A stretch of DNA of 47,753 bases from Lentisphaerae bacterium GWF2_49_21 (GCA_001804805.1 MHBH01000090.1:1-47753), one strand, 5' to 3'; counted from the first letter of the stretch, positions 1-8,634 are shown. A program made the numbers and translations. Notes: generated from the letters alone by a model not told the origin.

Positions 1-225
<225 letters not shown>

Positions 226-226
226 T

Positions 227-270
227 TTTTTCCAACCGTCGATGTGACTATTTATGGACGGCTGGGAAAA
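227..270 (+). other. 23S-5S spacer hairpin
   Basis: Bases 227-240 pair with 257-270 (14 positions, one A-C mismatch and one T-G pair) around a 16-base loop. It starts right at the mature 23S end, so it is probably a processing or maturation stem of the rRNA precursor. A terminator is less likely because the 5S gene lies downstream and no T-run follows. Confidence 0.55.
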
Positions 271-355
271 GGAATAAAATACACTTGATGAATGTTGCAA
301 ACCTATTCTTCTTATTTTTATATTTTCAGAAGCCATAATAAGCTTCTAAAAGGTT

Positions 356-471
356 TCCCGGTGCCCATAGCGAGAAGGTTACACCCGTTCCCATTCCGAA
401 CACGGCCGTTAAGGGTCTCTGCGGCGATGGTACTACACAATAGAGTGTGGGAGAGTAGCGCGGTGCCGGGA
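356..471 (+). rRNA. rrf: 5S ribosomal RNA
   Basis: The sequence carries the 5S hallmarks: the first strand of helix I (TCCCGGTGCC, 356-365) pairs with GGTGCCGGGA (462-471); the CCCATTCCGAACACGG segment forms loop C/helix III; and GGGAGAGTAG precedes the closing strand. Length is 116 nt, typical for bacteria. It lies about 130 bases after 23S in the same operon and is followed at once by a T-run. Confidence 0.95.
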
Positions 472-484
472 TTTTTTTTTGCCG

Positions 485-511
485 ATATTTTTTTCGCGAC
501 GAAAAAAATAT
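485..511 (+). terminator. Probable rRNA operon terminator hairpin
   Basis: A perfect 12-bp stem (485-496 with 500-511) closes a 3-base loop just after 5S, and nine T residues directly follow the 5S 3' end at 472-480. The stem is almost all A-T with a CG cap, so it would be a weak classical terminator; the T-run after the 5S closing helix may be the actual stop signal. Confidence 0.5.
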
Positions 512-574
512 AAGTAATTGCTTTAATACTTATCTGGGATATCTTAAGCAATTAATAATCTTGATGGGGTCATT

Positions 575-943
575 TTGAATATTTACCAGGAAACATCCTA
601 TAACGGGAAATCTGTAAGCAACTTTGTCGAGGAGGAAAGCATTTTCATTGAATGCGACTTCACCTCGGCGAACATCCATGGAGCCGTCATTACCGACGCG
701 ATCTTCATAGCCTGCAACTTCTCAAAGGCGAATCTGGGACTATGCACCGCATTCAGGACCAAATTCATCAGCTGTGAATTCGATTCGACCCTTTTCAAAG
801 GCTCAAATCTCGAAAGCAGCGTGTTCATCAACTGCAATATCAAGAACTGCGACTTCACTTCGGAAGCTTCCGGAGGCAAGGGTATCTTCAACGACATTAC
901 CACTGAAGGATGCACGGTCGAAGGTACCTTCCCGGAAGAGTAG
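575..943 (+). CDS. Pentapeptide-repeat protein
   Basis: A 122-residue protein with a repeating A(D/N)-L/F-x-x pattern: FIECDFTSANIHG, FIACNFSKANLGL, FISCEFDSTLFKG, FINCNIKNCDF. These are pentapeptide repeats, which fold into a right-handed quadrilateral beta-helix. Many repeats have Cys before the central Asn/Asp (ECDF, ACNF, SCEF, NCNI, NCDF). No signal peptide is seen, so it is probably cytoplasmic. Function is not predictable from the fold; known relatives range from gyrase-protecting DNA mimics to scaffolds. The start is TTG at 575, because the nearest ATG (564) runs into a stop after four codons; GGGG at 565-568 could serve as a ribosome site. It is a single-gene unit ending in a hairpin. 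Confidence 0.8.
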   Translation: MNIYQETSYNGKSVSNFVEEESIFIECDFTSANIHGAVITDAIFIACNFSKANLGLCTAFRTKFISCEFDSTLFKGSNLESSVFINCNIKNCDFTSEASGGKGIFNDITTEGCTVEGTFPEE

Positions 944-969
944 ACAATTGCAATAATCTGCAATTGTCT
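942..969 (+). terminator. Hairpin at the end of the pentapeptide gene
   Basis: A perfect 11-bp inverted repeat (942-952 with 959-969) with a 6-base loop starts inside the stop codon and is followed by G and four T. This is a plausible intrinsic terminator, though the T-run is short. Confidence 0.5.
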
Positions 970-972
970 GTT

Positions 973-1068
973 TTCAGGTGTCAGAGTCCAGTTTTCAGGA
1001 AGGAAATTACATGCAAGATATTTCTATTTAGATTGGACCATCTTTTTTTCTAACCCCTGACACCTGAA
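973..1068. repeat. Intergenic inverted repeat with CTGACACCTGA ends
   Basis: TTCAGGTGTCAG (973-984) is the exact reverse complement of CTGACACCTGAA (1057-1068), enclosing 72 bases. The same CCCCTGACACCT core occurs in the nrdD upstream region (18009-18020), so this is a dispersed motif. It lies between two convergent genes. Confidence 0.6.
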
Positions 1069-1085
1069 GCCCGACACCCGGATTT

Positions 1086-1430
1086 TTATAAGGGGAATAT
1101 CTCTTTGTGCTCTATCTTTTCGCCGCAGAATACGCAGGTCTTGCTTTTTACGGATACAGGACGCGAACAGTTCTTGCATTTCGAGGTTGAGGAGGTGTAG
1201 GCCTTAGCCTTTTCAAATTCTACTTCAGTTATCTTCTTCCTGAGATCCTCGTCTGTCGTACCCGTCTTTTCCCTGAGCAGTTCCCACATGGCCTGGGTGA
1301 TTATTGTAAGATGGTGGATTTCATCCCTGAGCCTCTGGTTTTCAACGGAGGTCTGCTGGGCAAGACCCTGGGCGTCCTTGAGCTGATCCTTCCTTAGGTT
1401 ATCAGTAGGATAAATGTGAAAATTCAACAT
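1086..1430 (-). CDS. Coiled-coil protein with C-terminal zinc ribbon
   Basis: A 114-residue cytoplasmic protein. Residues about 15-75 are charged and helical (QLKDAQGLAQQ, NQRLRDEIHHL) and probably form a coiled coil. Residues 84-103 contain two CxxC pairs (CKNC and CVFC) 13 residues apart, a zinc-ribbon signature often used for protein or nucleic acid contacts. The ATG at 1430 is preceded by a good ribosome site (AAGGGGGT, about 6 bases away). I do not recognise a named family. It is monocistronic, convergent with the pentapeptide gene and downstream of the pseudopilin operon. Confidence 0.75.
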   Translation of the reverse strand: MLNFHIYPTDNLRKDQLKDAQGLAQQTSVENQRLRDEIHHLTIITQAMWELLREKTGTTDEDLRKKITEVEFEKAKAYTSSTSKCKNCSRPVSVKSKTCVFCGEKIEHKEIFPL

Positions 1431-1518
1431 CTTGACCCCCTTGCGCCTGTCGGCGGCTATAAAGTAACTTATTGTTAATCTGGCACATTTTCTTCAAAGT
1501 TCAAAATAACTATTAAAT

Positions 1519-2223
1519 TTATTTGTTCCCGTATGAAATTCTTCCAGTTGTCTGATCAATTTTAATGCTTACATAGCTCTGTGAATTCCTGTTTGTCATC
1601 GTCAAGGATGCCCCGATATATTTCGCTTCGGCCAATTCGATATATCTTCCACTGGGAGTGAGCCCATTCGGCTTGAATACGACTGCAGCGAAATCTGTGG
1701 CGGATGAACTGCCTCCTATGTCGGAACAATCAACCCCCTTGTTGGGTGAAGTTGCAGGCAGCGGGGATGGAGATATCGTCGTAATGGTTCCATTTGAGGG
1801 TGTGAGATATCCGGCTGTCGTGTTCACTCCGTCGTCGTCATCTACCTCGACTATGGCGACTCCTTCCGGAAGTAATTCCCAGGTTTCACCCTGTATCCAT
1901 TGCTGGAAATAGTAATTGCTTCCATTTTTTGCAACAATGCAGGCCCTGTATGAATTATGGAAATGACTGTCTGGGAAGCTTGTGGCCGCCGGCTTGCCCG
2001 AGCACTGGGGCATCAGGATGGCCACATACTGTCTTTTGCTTATGGCATACGATCTTGCAAGATTAAGCTTCGTAGAAAGGGTCCTTGCAGCAAATTCAGC
2101 GCCCTGCCCCCTGATCAGCCTTGCGAATTCTGGCGCAGTTATGGACATCAGAATTACAAGTATCCCGATGACTACAAGTATCTCTATAAGCGAGAATTCT
2201 GATCGTGTAATTTTGACGGCCAT
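1519..2223 (-). CDS. GspH/FimT-like pseudopilin
   Basis: A 234-residue type IV pilin-like protein. The N terminus has a short basic leader and the hydrophobic class III signal FSLIEILVVIGILVILM with the conserved Glu at +5 of the mature chain; the following helix (AARTLSTKLNLARSYAISKRQ) is characteristic of GspH/FimT minor pseudopilins, whose role is to prime or cap the pseudopilus in the inner membrane. The residue before the predicted cleavage site is Glu, not the usual Gly. The gene is last in a three-gene operon, 8 bases after a response regulator. The matching GspI-, GspJ- and GspK-like genes are divergent across 3773-3959. The C-terminal domain (residues 100-234) is rich in Ser, Thr and Gly. 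Confidence 0.85.
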   Translation of the reverse strand: MAVKITRSEFSLIEILVVIGILVILMSITAPEFARLIRGQGAEFAARTLSTKLNLARSYAISKRQYVAILMPQCSGKPAATSFPDSHFHNSYRACIVAKNGSNYYFQQWIQGETWELLPEGVAIVEVDDDDGVNTTAGYLTPSNGTITTISPSPLPATSPNKGVDCSDIGGSSSATDFAAVVFKPNGLTPSGRYIELAEAKYIGASLTMTNRNSQSYVSIKIDQTTGRISYGNK

Positions 2224-2231
2224 TCCCGCAC

Positions 2232-2663
2232 CTATTTGTTTTCTACGATTGAAACCAGCTCCTGTATGACGTTGAAAAGGCCGTCAAGGCCGGTAGGCTT
2301 GACAAAATAAGCCCTTGCATTCAGGTTCTTCACCTTGGATTTGTCATTCTCGCTCTGGGAAATGCTGAGGACTGCAACAGGTATTTCCTTGAGCTTGTGG
2401 TCCTTGTTTATCTCTTCAAGCACTTCAAATCCATTCATGCGCGGCATATTGAGATCGAGGAGAATCAGATCAGGATACGGCCTCTGGGTGAATTCCCCTT
2501 CCATCCGGAGATATTTCATGGCCTCGATTCCGTCCTGGGCGACGTTCACATTGAACTCCCTGTTGCTCTCCTTGAATGCCTCAAGGGTAAGCTCTATATC
2601 ATCAGGATTGTCCTCGACCATGAACACCTGGATGATTTTGTTCTTCTTTTTCTCAATTATCAT
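2232..2663 (-). CDS. Single-domain response regulator (CheY/Rcp1-like)
   Basis: A 143-residue stand-alone receiver domain. The acidic pair is E17/D18 (VEDNPDD), the phosphoacceptor is D70 (LLDLNMP), the switch residue S100 (VLSIS) and the conserved Lys K122 (YFVKP). The NPDD motif and the long insert before D70 resemble Rcp1-type regulators that partner phytochrome-like kinases. There is no output domain, so it must act by protein contact or phosphotransfer. Its ATG overlaps the TGA of the upstream kinase by 4 bases (2660-2663), which implies translational coupling and cognate partnership. Downstream is a pseudopilin gene, suggesting that this pathway bears on pilus or secretion assembly (inference). 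Confidence 0.93.
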   Translation of the reverse strand: MIIEKKKNKIIQVFMVEDNPDDIELTLEAFKESNREFNVNVAQDGIEAMKYLRMEGEFTQRPYPDLILLDLNMPRMNGFEVLEEINKDHKLKEIPVAVLSISQSENDKSKVKNLNARAYFVKPTGLDGLFNVIQELVSIVENK

Positions 2664-3772
2664 TGACCGTTCTCCTTTCTGTTTGCAACTGGTATGGTAA
2701 AATAAAATATTGCACCCTTGTCCTGCTCCGATTCAATCCGTATCGAACCGCCATGGCGTTCGATGATCCTTTTGCACATTGCGAGGCCGACCCCGTAACC
2801 AGGGAATTCCGACTCCTTGTGCAGTCGCTGGAATATTGTAAATATCCTATCGAAATATTTCGAGTCAATACCGATTCCATTGTCTTTTACATAAAACTCG
2901 TAAAATCCGTCCTTTTTGGCGACTCCGACATGTATTACGGGAATGTTCTTGTTTTTCGAAGAGAACTTGATGGAATTGGCTATAAGGTTCTGGAATACTC
3001 TTAGCAGCTGGAGGAAATCCGCATATACGGATGGGAGGTTGTCGTGGGTGATCCTGGTGCCCGTTTCATTGATTGCGACCTCGAGATTGCCGAGGGCGTG
3101 TTCGAGTATCTCATTGCAGTCGACCAGCTTGAAAGGTTCCGCATGGGTGCTGATCCTGGAATATTCCAGCACGCTTGTTATCATCACCTGCATGTTTTCG
3201 GCTGCTGCGTTTAGACGTTCTATGTAGTGATCGGCCTTGGCATCCAAGGCTCCGTGATATCTTTTTGAAAGCAGCTGGATGAATCCGGAAATTGAACGCA
3301 GAGGTTCCCTGAGATCATGGGAAACCGCATAAGAGAATTTCTCGAGATCCCTGTTTGAGCGCTCAAGTTCAATCTTCTGGGTCTGCAGTTGGGATATGAG
3401 GTCCTTATGTTCTATGGCGTTGTGCAGGGCCTTCATGAGGATCTTCCCATTCAGCTTGTGCTTATATAGGAGAGTCCTGGTGTCGATTCCGAGCGATGCA
3501 AGATCAAACTCATTGTCATCGAAAAACGTAAGAGCCACAAAGGGTATTGAAGGGAACATGTCCCTGATCTTGAGAAGAGTATCAGAATCGGTTTTCAATG
3601 GAGTTTTAAGGTCGATCAGGATGGCGTCTATTTTCTCCCTGTTTAGCAGTTCAAGGGATCCTGGTACGGACTGTGAATAGAAAAGTTTACAGGCCTCTCC
3701 GGAAATTTCGCTGAGGAAATCCCTGATGGTCTGTATGTCGCCGAGATCCTTTTCGATCAAAAGTATCTGCAT
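2660..3772 (-). CDS. Hybrid histidine kinase (REC-HisKA-HATPase)
   Basis: A 370-residue cytoplasmic kinase. Residues 1-120 form a receiver-like domain with phosphoacceptor D54 (LIDLKT) and T82, but its acidic pocket (IEKDLGD) and Lys region (LLYKHKL) are divergent. Residues 140-205 are HisKA with H152 in the SHDLREPLR box typical of phytochrome-family kinases. Residues 250-365 are the ATP-binding domain: N box NLIANSIKF, G1 box DNGIGID, G2 box GYGVGLAMCK. There is no membrane segment, so the input must come through the N-terminal REC domain or a soluble ligand. It is the first gene of the operon; GGAGG lies about 10 bases before the ATG. It overlaps the response regulator by 4 bases. Confidence 0.93.
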   Translation of the reverse strand: MQILLIEKDLGDIQTIRDFLSEISGEACKLFYSQSVPGSLELLNREKIDAILIDLKTPLKTDSDTLLKIRDMFPSIPFVALTFFDDNEFDLASLGIDTRTLLYKHKLNGKILMKALHNAIEHKDLISQLQTQKIELERSNRDLEKFSYAVSHDLREPLRSISGFIQLLSKRYHGALDAKADHYIERLNAAAENMQVMITSVLEYSRISTHAEPFKLVDCNEILEHALGNLEVAINETGTRITHDNLPSVYADFLQLLRVFQNLIANSIKFSSKNKNIPVIHVGVAKKDGFYEFYVKDNGIGIDSKYFDRIFTIFQRLHKESEFPGYGVGLAMCKRIIERHGGSIRIESEQDKGAIFYFTIPVANRKENGQ

Positions 3773-3875
3773 GTGCCAATAAACCTCCGTCCTGTAATTC
3801 TATGAAAAATCACCCCGATATTCAAGGGTTTGATCATATTTTCCATGAAAATATCCATCAAGATACTCCACATTG

Positions 3876-3904
3876 TTGCAATAGGCTGGCATTTATCATA
3901 TAAT
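3876..3904 (+). promoter_or_regulatory. Sigma-70-type promoter of the minor pseudopilin operon
   Basis: TTGCAA (3876-3881), exactly 17 bases, then TATAAT (3899-3904), about 55 bases before the ATG at 3960. Sequence inspection only; no start site is known. Confidence 0.6.
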
Positions 3905-3959
3905 TAGGTTGTAATAATTTGGAAAAATACCGGATTCCGGAAAGATCTGGGAGTTTTTT

Positions 3960-4601
3960 ATGTCGGAAATAATGAAAATATCGGGATTTCAACACTCCCG
4001 CCGTGGCATTGGCAGATCCTGCAAGCCCATGTATTTCAACCTGATTGAGCTCACCATAGCCATTGGAGTGGTCGGGATTGGTTTCACGGGTATAATTTCC
4101 CTTTTCCCAGAGGCTTTGAAGACCACCCGTGATGCAATAGGCGAGAATTATTCCTCCTATGTGGCCAACCAGTTCCTCATTTATATTGCAAGAAGCTGCA
4201 ATGATCCCACTAATAATTATCAAGGGAATACAAAGGATTTCTGGGAGGAATACATATATCCTGCTGACACACTGCCTATACCGGAATCATGTCCGACTGG
4301 AGCAGACGAGACGGCTGCGACTTTTGCAACTTCTGCCGAGGAAGGGGGGATCTATACCTCGGACAATCCCGGAATCTACAGGGTCAGGCAGGGGACCTCG
4401 AACCTTGTAGACTATCAGGCTACCATAAGGATATGGAAATCAACAATCAAGAACATGTATATATATAACCAGAACTATTCCGAAATCGGTTATGAATATG
4501 CCGTCAATCTCAATATTGAGATAAGCTGGCCTTCGGAGAAACCATATGGGAACAGAGAGAAAAGATATTATATGATGGAAATTTTCCGGCAGCAGTTCTG
4601 A
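3960..4601 (+). CDS. GspI/PilV-like minor pseudopilin
   Basis: A 213-residue protein with a 25-residue basic leader followed by FNLIELTIAIGVVGIGFTG, the class III prepilin helix with Glu at +5. The mature N-terminal sequence and the following FPEALKTTRDAIGENYSSYVANQF helix resemble GspI/PilV minor pseudopilins, which nucleate the pseudopilus tip with GspJ and GspK. The -1 residue is Tyr instead of Gly. The start at 3960 is supported by GGGAG 6 bases upstream; the alternative ATG at 4029 has no ribosome site. It is the first gene of a plus-strand operon, with 13 bases to the next gene. Exact subtype (GspI versus a lineage-specific minor pilin) is uncertain. Confidence 0.75.
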   Translation: MSEIMKISGFQHSRRGIGRSCKPMYFNLIELTIAIGVVGIGFTGIISLFPEALKTTRDAIGENYSSYVANQFLIYIARSCNDPTNNYQGNTKDFWEEYIYPADTLPIPESCPTGADETAATFATSAEEGGIYTSDNPGIYRVRQGTSNLVDYQATIRIWKSTIKNMYIYNQNYSEIGYEYAVNLNIEISWPSEKPYGNREKRYYMMEIFRQQF

Positions 4602-4614
4602 AAAGAATGGATAG

Positions 4615-5433
4615 GTGGATATGCTTAAAATCGCAAAACCAGCAACATCTGTTTTACGTTTCACCCTGATTGAGCTCATCGCCTCAATGGGGGTCTTCGC
4701 CGTTCTTATGCTTATATTAATGACATTCTTTGATTCCGCGCAGAGGACTTGGACGGAATCTTATAACAGAAGCCTGGCCTATGAGAACGCAAGGATCGCC
4801 TTCGACCTGATAGAAAGGGACTTGCAGTGCATCTATTACCAGCAGGAAAACGTGCCTTTCTGGCATAAGGCGGCCACTGCTGCTGCCTGGACTGCCTACA
4901 GGAACCAGATGCTCGCATTCGTCTCTCAAACTCCGGTACCTCCTAACAGCTACTGCGAGTCCAAGCTATGTGAAATCAAATATCAGCTCTATTACGCCTC
5001 GGACCACAATGATGCCAATGATGGCTGGCTACTGAGAAGTGCAACAGGGGACAAGAGTGATGCCAATATTGACAATTCAAAGTGGAACTTCAACCAGAAT
5101 TTCACAGTCGGGCTGTCTGATGCACTAAACGCCTTTACTGGAAACACGGATTCCAGCGATGATTTCGACAAGATAATCCCATATGTCACAGATCTCTCTT
5201 TCACATGCTACAAGCTCAACGGTTCTGAAATAACTCCTGACTCCTCCGGAACCGCCACCACCGAATTCCCATATTCCATACGGGTGGATATAACTCTCAT
5301 GGACAGGAACTCCTTTGCAAAATGGCAGAACCTCGACAGAGGAGGAACGGCGAACGCAGCACAGTTCAAGAACGACCGTTCCAGGAAGTTTTCCAAAACC
5401 TTTCTCATAGGGGAGAGAGGGCAGTATGAATAA
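4615..5433 (+). CDS. GspJ/PilW-like minor pseudopilin
   Basis: A 272-residue protein with a prepilin leader ending in Arg just before FTLIELIASMGVFAVLMLI, then DSAQRTWTESYNRSLAYENA and FDLIERDLQ. The ARIAFDLIERDL region is characteristic of GspJ/PilW, where the helix is followed by a beta-rich globular domain. The globular part contains several Asp/Asn/Ser stretches (residues 125-180). The start may be GTG 4615 or ATG 4621; AGGTGG lies between them, so neither is ideally spaced. The stop overlaps the next gene by 8 bases, showing tight coupling with the GspK-like protein, as expected for tip-complex partners. Confidence 0.78.
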   Translation: MDMLKIAKPATSVLRFTLIELIASMGVFAVLMLILMTFFDSAQRTWTESYNRSLAYENARIAFDLIERDLQCIYYQQENVPFWHKAATAAAWTAYRNQMLAFVSQTPVPPNSYCESKLCEIKYQLYYASDHNDANDGWLLRSATGDKSDANIDNSKWNFNQNFTVGLSDALNAFTGNTDSSDDFDKIIPYVTDLSFTCYKLNGSEITPDSSGTATTEFPYSIRVDITLMDRNSFAKWQNLDRGGTANAAQFKNDRSRKFSKTFLIGERGQYE

Positions 5434-8152
5434 AAATATTAAAATCCATGATTTTATATTATTTTTGAGAAGGCGCGAGGAGGGAATGGCACTGATAATG
5501 ACTGTTGCCATGCTTTTCATGCTTCTCCTCATGGCTATAGCATTTGCATCGACTGCCAGGATGTGGAAGCAGGCTGCCGGAAACAGCAATGACCTTGCTG
5601 TTACAAGGCTTTTTGCCGAATCCGCTATCCAACGGGCGATTGGCGCACTCAGGTTCTACAGCTCAATCTCCGGAAACCAATATGCCGATGTCATAAGTCA
5701 TGACGAGGTCGATTCAATTACTGCCAACAGGAAAAACTTCGATACTTTGTACAGGATTGCAACTGTTTCAAATGATGTCCAGTATGACTGGGTATCCCCC
5801 TATGATCCTGATGCAGTCGATGCTGTCCACTGGCAGTATGTGTATAACGGCCTTCCCGGTCCTTCTGATGCAGGATATGATGCTAAAAATCCAAAGAAAA
5901 TCATTGGAAGAATTGCCTACGTGACAGTTGCCGTTGGAGGGAAACTAGATCCTGCCGCATGTGTGGACCATAACTCAACCGTCGGCAGCGCGGTGAATGA
6001 AAACGGAGCCAGCGAGGAAAGAAATGGGATATATGTAAAAGAAATCAACATACAGGATCTGGATCCGGCAAACGCAACCACATTTCTGCCGGTGGCAACT
6101 ATCAGCAATTTCAGCTCGGCAAATGCTTCGCCGGCAGGGAGACTTGCAGACGGTGAAAGATGGATCGACTGGGATAAGCTTTTTTCCCCGTCCAAACTCA
6201 ATATTACAGACAGCATCCAAAAAGATGCATTCAGAACCTGGTTCACTATCGACAATCCAGCGGATCCCGAGGCGTTCTGGGTAGATACCGACAATGACGG
6301 TCTTCAGGATTCCGGGGAACTTTTCCACAGGTTCAATCTGGCAAGGACAGATTGGAATGCAATGGCTGTCGGGAATATAATAGCTAGTCCGACAACGTAC
6401 AGCAATGCGGCTTCAACATACGACGGCAATGGTATTAAATGGCTCAATAACTGGACGGATGCCGGTACTTACTCTACGGTCACCGCCAGGAAAAACCAAA
6501 TTGCCTCGAATATCAAGGATTACAGCGATTCTGACGACGACGTGACAACCGACAGCACCACGGCACCTACCTACACAGGAAATGAGAAGACCCCCTATAT
6601 AAATGAACTTGCCCTGGAAGTCCAATGCACGACAACAATGATAAATATTGAAGGTCCTGAAAAGGAAGCTCACTTGGATTTCTACATCAGGTGCGGAGGG
6701 GAGATCATAAACATGTATGGGGAGAATTTCTCAGCGGCGACCACCCTTCGTATGATCGGAACGATAGATTTTGACTATCATGCACAGGATCCTCCGGATG
6801 TCCAGCATTATTCTGGGACATACGACAGGACATTTGATCTCACGGCAATTGGAAGTTCCTCCTACAAGTTTACCTGGGATGTTCAACCCTTTCTGGTTAC
6901 AAAGACCATTATCTGTCTTCCTCCTCATAAGGTCTGGGTTGATAATTTGAAAGTCGGAGTGAATACGTCCATTCTCACTTATAACGGCAAATTTGCAGAC
7001 TGTGCAAAACCCGATGCCGCAGGAGAATTCAGTAATACATTCCTCCATCTTGTGGAAAGGGACAACCATGGAATTGACACCACTTACTTCGAATACCAGG
7101 TAGATGACCCGAGGCAGAATCTCAATTCCGGAGACTGGCCACAGGCGACATGTCCGGTACAGCAGGATCCTGCCATCAGTCCAGTATATGTCTATACCGG
7201 AACAATCGATGCCATAAATAGTGGAGTAACCTGCACAACAAGCGGAGACGCGGAGACCGGGTCTACTCCCCCGACCATTTCAACGGCCTTTATAAGGAAT
7301 GCCCCTATGAAATCCCCTTGGGAGCTCGGATGCATACATCGAGGAGGAAAATGGGAGACAATAAACCTTCTGACATATAATGAAACTGATGGACATTACG
7401 GTATTACTCCAACGGCCGGTGGTGGGACATTTGCTTCAGGGGACGCCAATATTCTGGATCAGGTCAAGATGACAGGCAATACGGAAACATACGGACTTGT
7501 AAGCATCAATGCATCAACAGACAGCGTCCTAAAAGCATTGATTGCCAAGATAAGGGCGGGCGTGCCTTGGAAGAATAATGGTTCGGATGGTACGTCCGGA
7601 ACTGCTGACGACAATTCACCCGGCAGCAGGAACAATGGTACCGAGCTTACCTACAATACCAACGTGACAAATATAGCTTCAGCTATTTCCGGATCAGCGT
7701 ACCGCCAGTTTAAGACAAGGGGACAGATAGTGAAAGTCTCCAAGCTCAGCGATGGAACCGAGGCGACTCAGACTAAGAATGCGACCAAGGAGGAGATCAT
7801 CGGCAAGTTCATCAATCTCACAAAGGCGACTTCCATTGATGATACCATTGTCATAATCGCCCTTGCCCAGGCGATCAAGGATGTCGGGGACGGCAAAACG
7901 ATAAGCAAGGATCTTGATGCGAACGGGACTATCGGGAGTGCAGACGAGGCCACTGCCACTGTCAAGTACGATATCAATGGGGATGGAGATATCACTGACA
8001 CCATTTCCGAAACTTTTAGCAATTGCCAGTATGGTACATACAATCAGTATGCCGATGAGATACTTGCGGAGCAGAAAGTGCTTGCTGTTGTATCCAGGAA
8101 TCCGGTCAGCGGAAAATGGAAAATCATAAAATTCATGTATCTTGAGGACTGA
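5426..8152 (+). CDS. Giant GspK/PilX-like pseudopilin with Ca-binding-like motifs
   Basis: A 908-residue protein, nearly three times the length of ordinary GspK. Residues 16-42 (RREEG then MALIMTVAMLFMLLLM) match the GspK leader: Gly at -1 and no Glu at +5, as in classical GspK. The following FAESAIQRAIGALR segment also resembles GspK/PilX. The rest is a large extracytoplasmic region with many Asn, Thr and Asp residues. Two sites look like Ca-binding loops: DTDNDGLQDSGE (287-298), and a pair, DLDANGTIGSADE (829-841) and DINGDGDITDT (849-859), spaced like EF-hand or dockerin repeats. GGGAG and GAGGG lie just upstream of the ATG. It probably sits at the pseudopilus tip with the two preceding gene products (inference). 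Confidence 0.75.
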   Translation: MNKNIKIHDFILFLRRREEGMALIMTVAMLFMLLLMAIAFASTARMWKQAAGNSNDLAVTRLFAESAIQRAIGALRFYSSISGNQYADVISHDEVDSITANRKNFDTLYRIATVSNDVQYDWVSPYDPDAVDAVHWQYVYNGLPGPSDAGYDAKNPKKIIGRIAYVTVAVGGKLDPAACVDHNSTVGSAVNENGASEERNGIYVKEINIQDLDPANATTFLPVATISNFSSANASPAGRLADGERWIDWDKLFSPSKLNITDSIQKDAFRTWFTIDNPADPEAFWVDTDNDGLQDSGELFHRFNLARTDWNAMAVGNIIASPTTYSNAASTYDGNGIKWLNNWTDAGTYSTVTARKNQIASNIKDYSDSDDDVTTDSTTAPTYTGNEKTPYINELALEVQCTTTMINIEGPEKEAHLDFYIRCGGEIINMYGENFSAATTLRMIGTIDFDYHAQDPPDVQHYSGTYDRTFDLTAIGSSSYKFTWDVQPFLVTKTIICLPPHKVWVDNLKVGVNTSILTYNGKFADCAKPDAAGEFSNTFLHLVERDNHGIDTTYFEYQVDDPRQNLNSGDWPQATCPVQQDPAISPVYVYTGTIDAINSGVTCTTSGDAETGSTPPTISTAFIRNAPMKSPWELGCIHRGGKWETINLLTYNETDGHYGITPTAGGGTFASGDANILDQVKMTGNTETYGLVSINASTDSVLKALIAKIRAGVPWKNNGSDGTSGTADDNSPGSRNNGTELTYNTNVTNIASAISGSAYRQFKTRGQIVKVSKLSDGTEATQTKNATKEEIIGKFINLTKATSIDDTIVIIALAQAIKDVGDGKTISKDLDANGTIGSADEATATVKYDINGDGDITDTISETFSNCQYGTYNQYADEILAEQKVLAVVSRNPVSGKWKIIKFMYLED

Positions 8153-8155
8153 TCT

Positions 8156-8629
8156 ATGGGAAATAATGGTACAGGCATAAAATTTACAAGCATATTGATG
8201 GCAGCTGTTTTTTTGGCCTCCTTTTTCATAAGCGCCCAGGAAGAAGTGGTTGTCAAGGGAAAGGTTGTCTATTCAAAGTCAATGGTAGATGCGAACCTGA
8301 AGACGATAAAGGACATTGTCAAGGATGGAAACAAGATGGGAGGAGGGACCAGGGAGGTTCAATCCTCGCAGATATACGGATTCATCTATCAGATGAATTA
8401 TTTTGCGAATTACGCTGAGATTGAGAAGGTCACGGGATATTCCCGCGACTGGTTTTCAGCCATGAAAAAGACACTTGAAGAGATGTGGATTCCAAAGAGC
8501 AAGATGGAAACGGCTGTTTTGAACAAGAATGAGAAAATTGTCGCCCAATATGAACCTGTCTACAAGGCTGCCCACAAGAAATTCCTTGACCTGCTCGATC
8601 ATCCTCAGAAAGCCCAGAAGAAGAAATAA
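8156..8629 (+). CDS. Small exported protein of unknown function
   Basis: A 157-residue protein with an N-terminal hydrophobic segment (residues 9-26, ending FFISAQ) that reads as a signal peptide, then a Lys-rich helical domain (KTIKDIVKDGNKMGG, EIEKVTGYSRDWFSAMKKTLEEMW). The C terminus is a basic KAQKKK tail. I do not recognise a family. It starts 3 bases after the GspK-like gene, with GAGG 7 bases before the ATG, so it belongs to the pseudopilin operon and may be a periplasmic accessory factor. It is convergent with the carboxypeptidase gene, with only 5 bases between the stops. Confidence 0.7.
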   Translation: MGNNGTGIKFTSILMAAVFLASFFISAQEEVVVKGKVVYSKSMVDANLKTIKDIVKDGNKMGGGTREVQSSQIYGFIYQMNYFANYAEIEKVTGYSRDWFSAMKKTLEEMWIPKSKMETAVLNKNEKIVAQYEPVYKAAHKKFLDLLDHPQKAQKKK

Positions 8630-8634
8630 GACTT

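Noticed and set aside
3858-4223. Minus-strand frame over the promoter and start of the pseudopilin operon
   Set aside because: Overlaps the pseudopilin coding start and has no ribosome site or domain; the promoter TTGCAA/TATAAT explains the region better.
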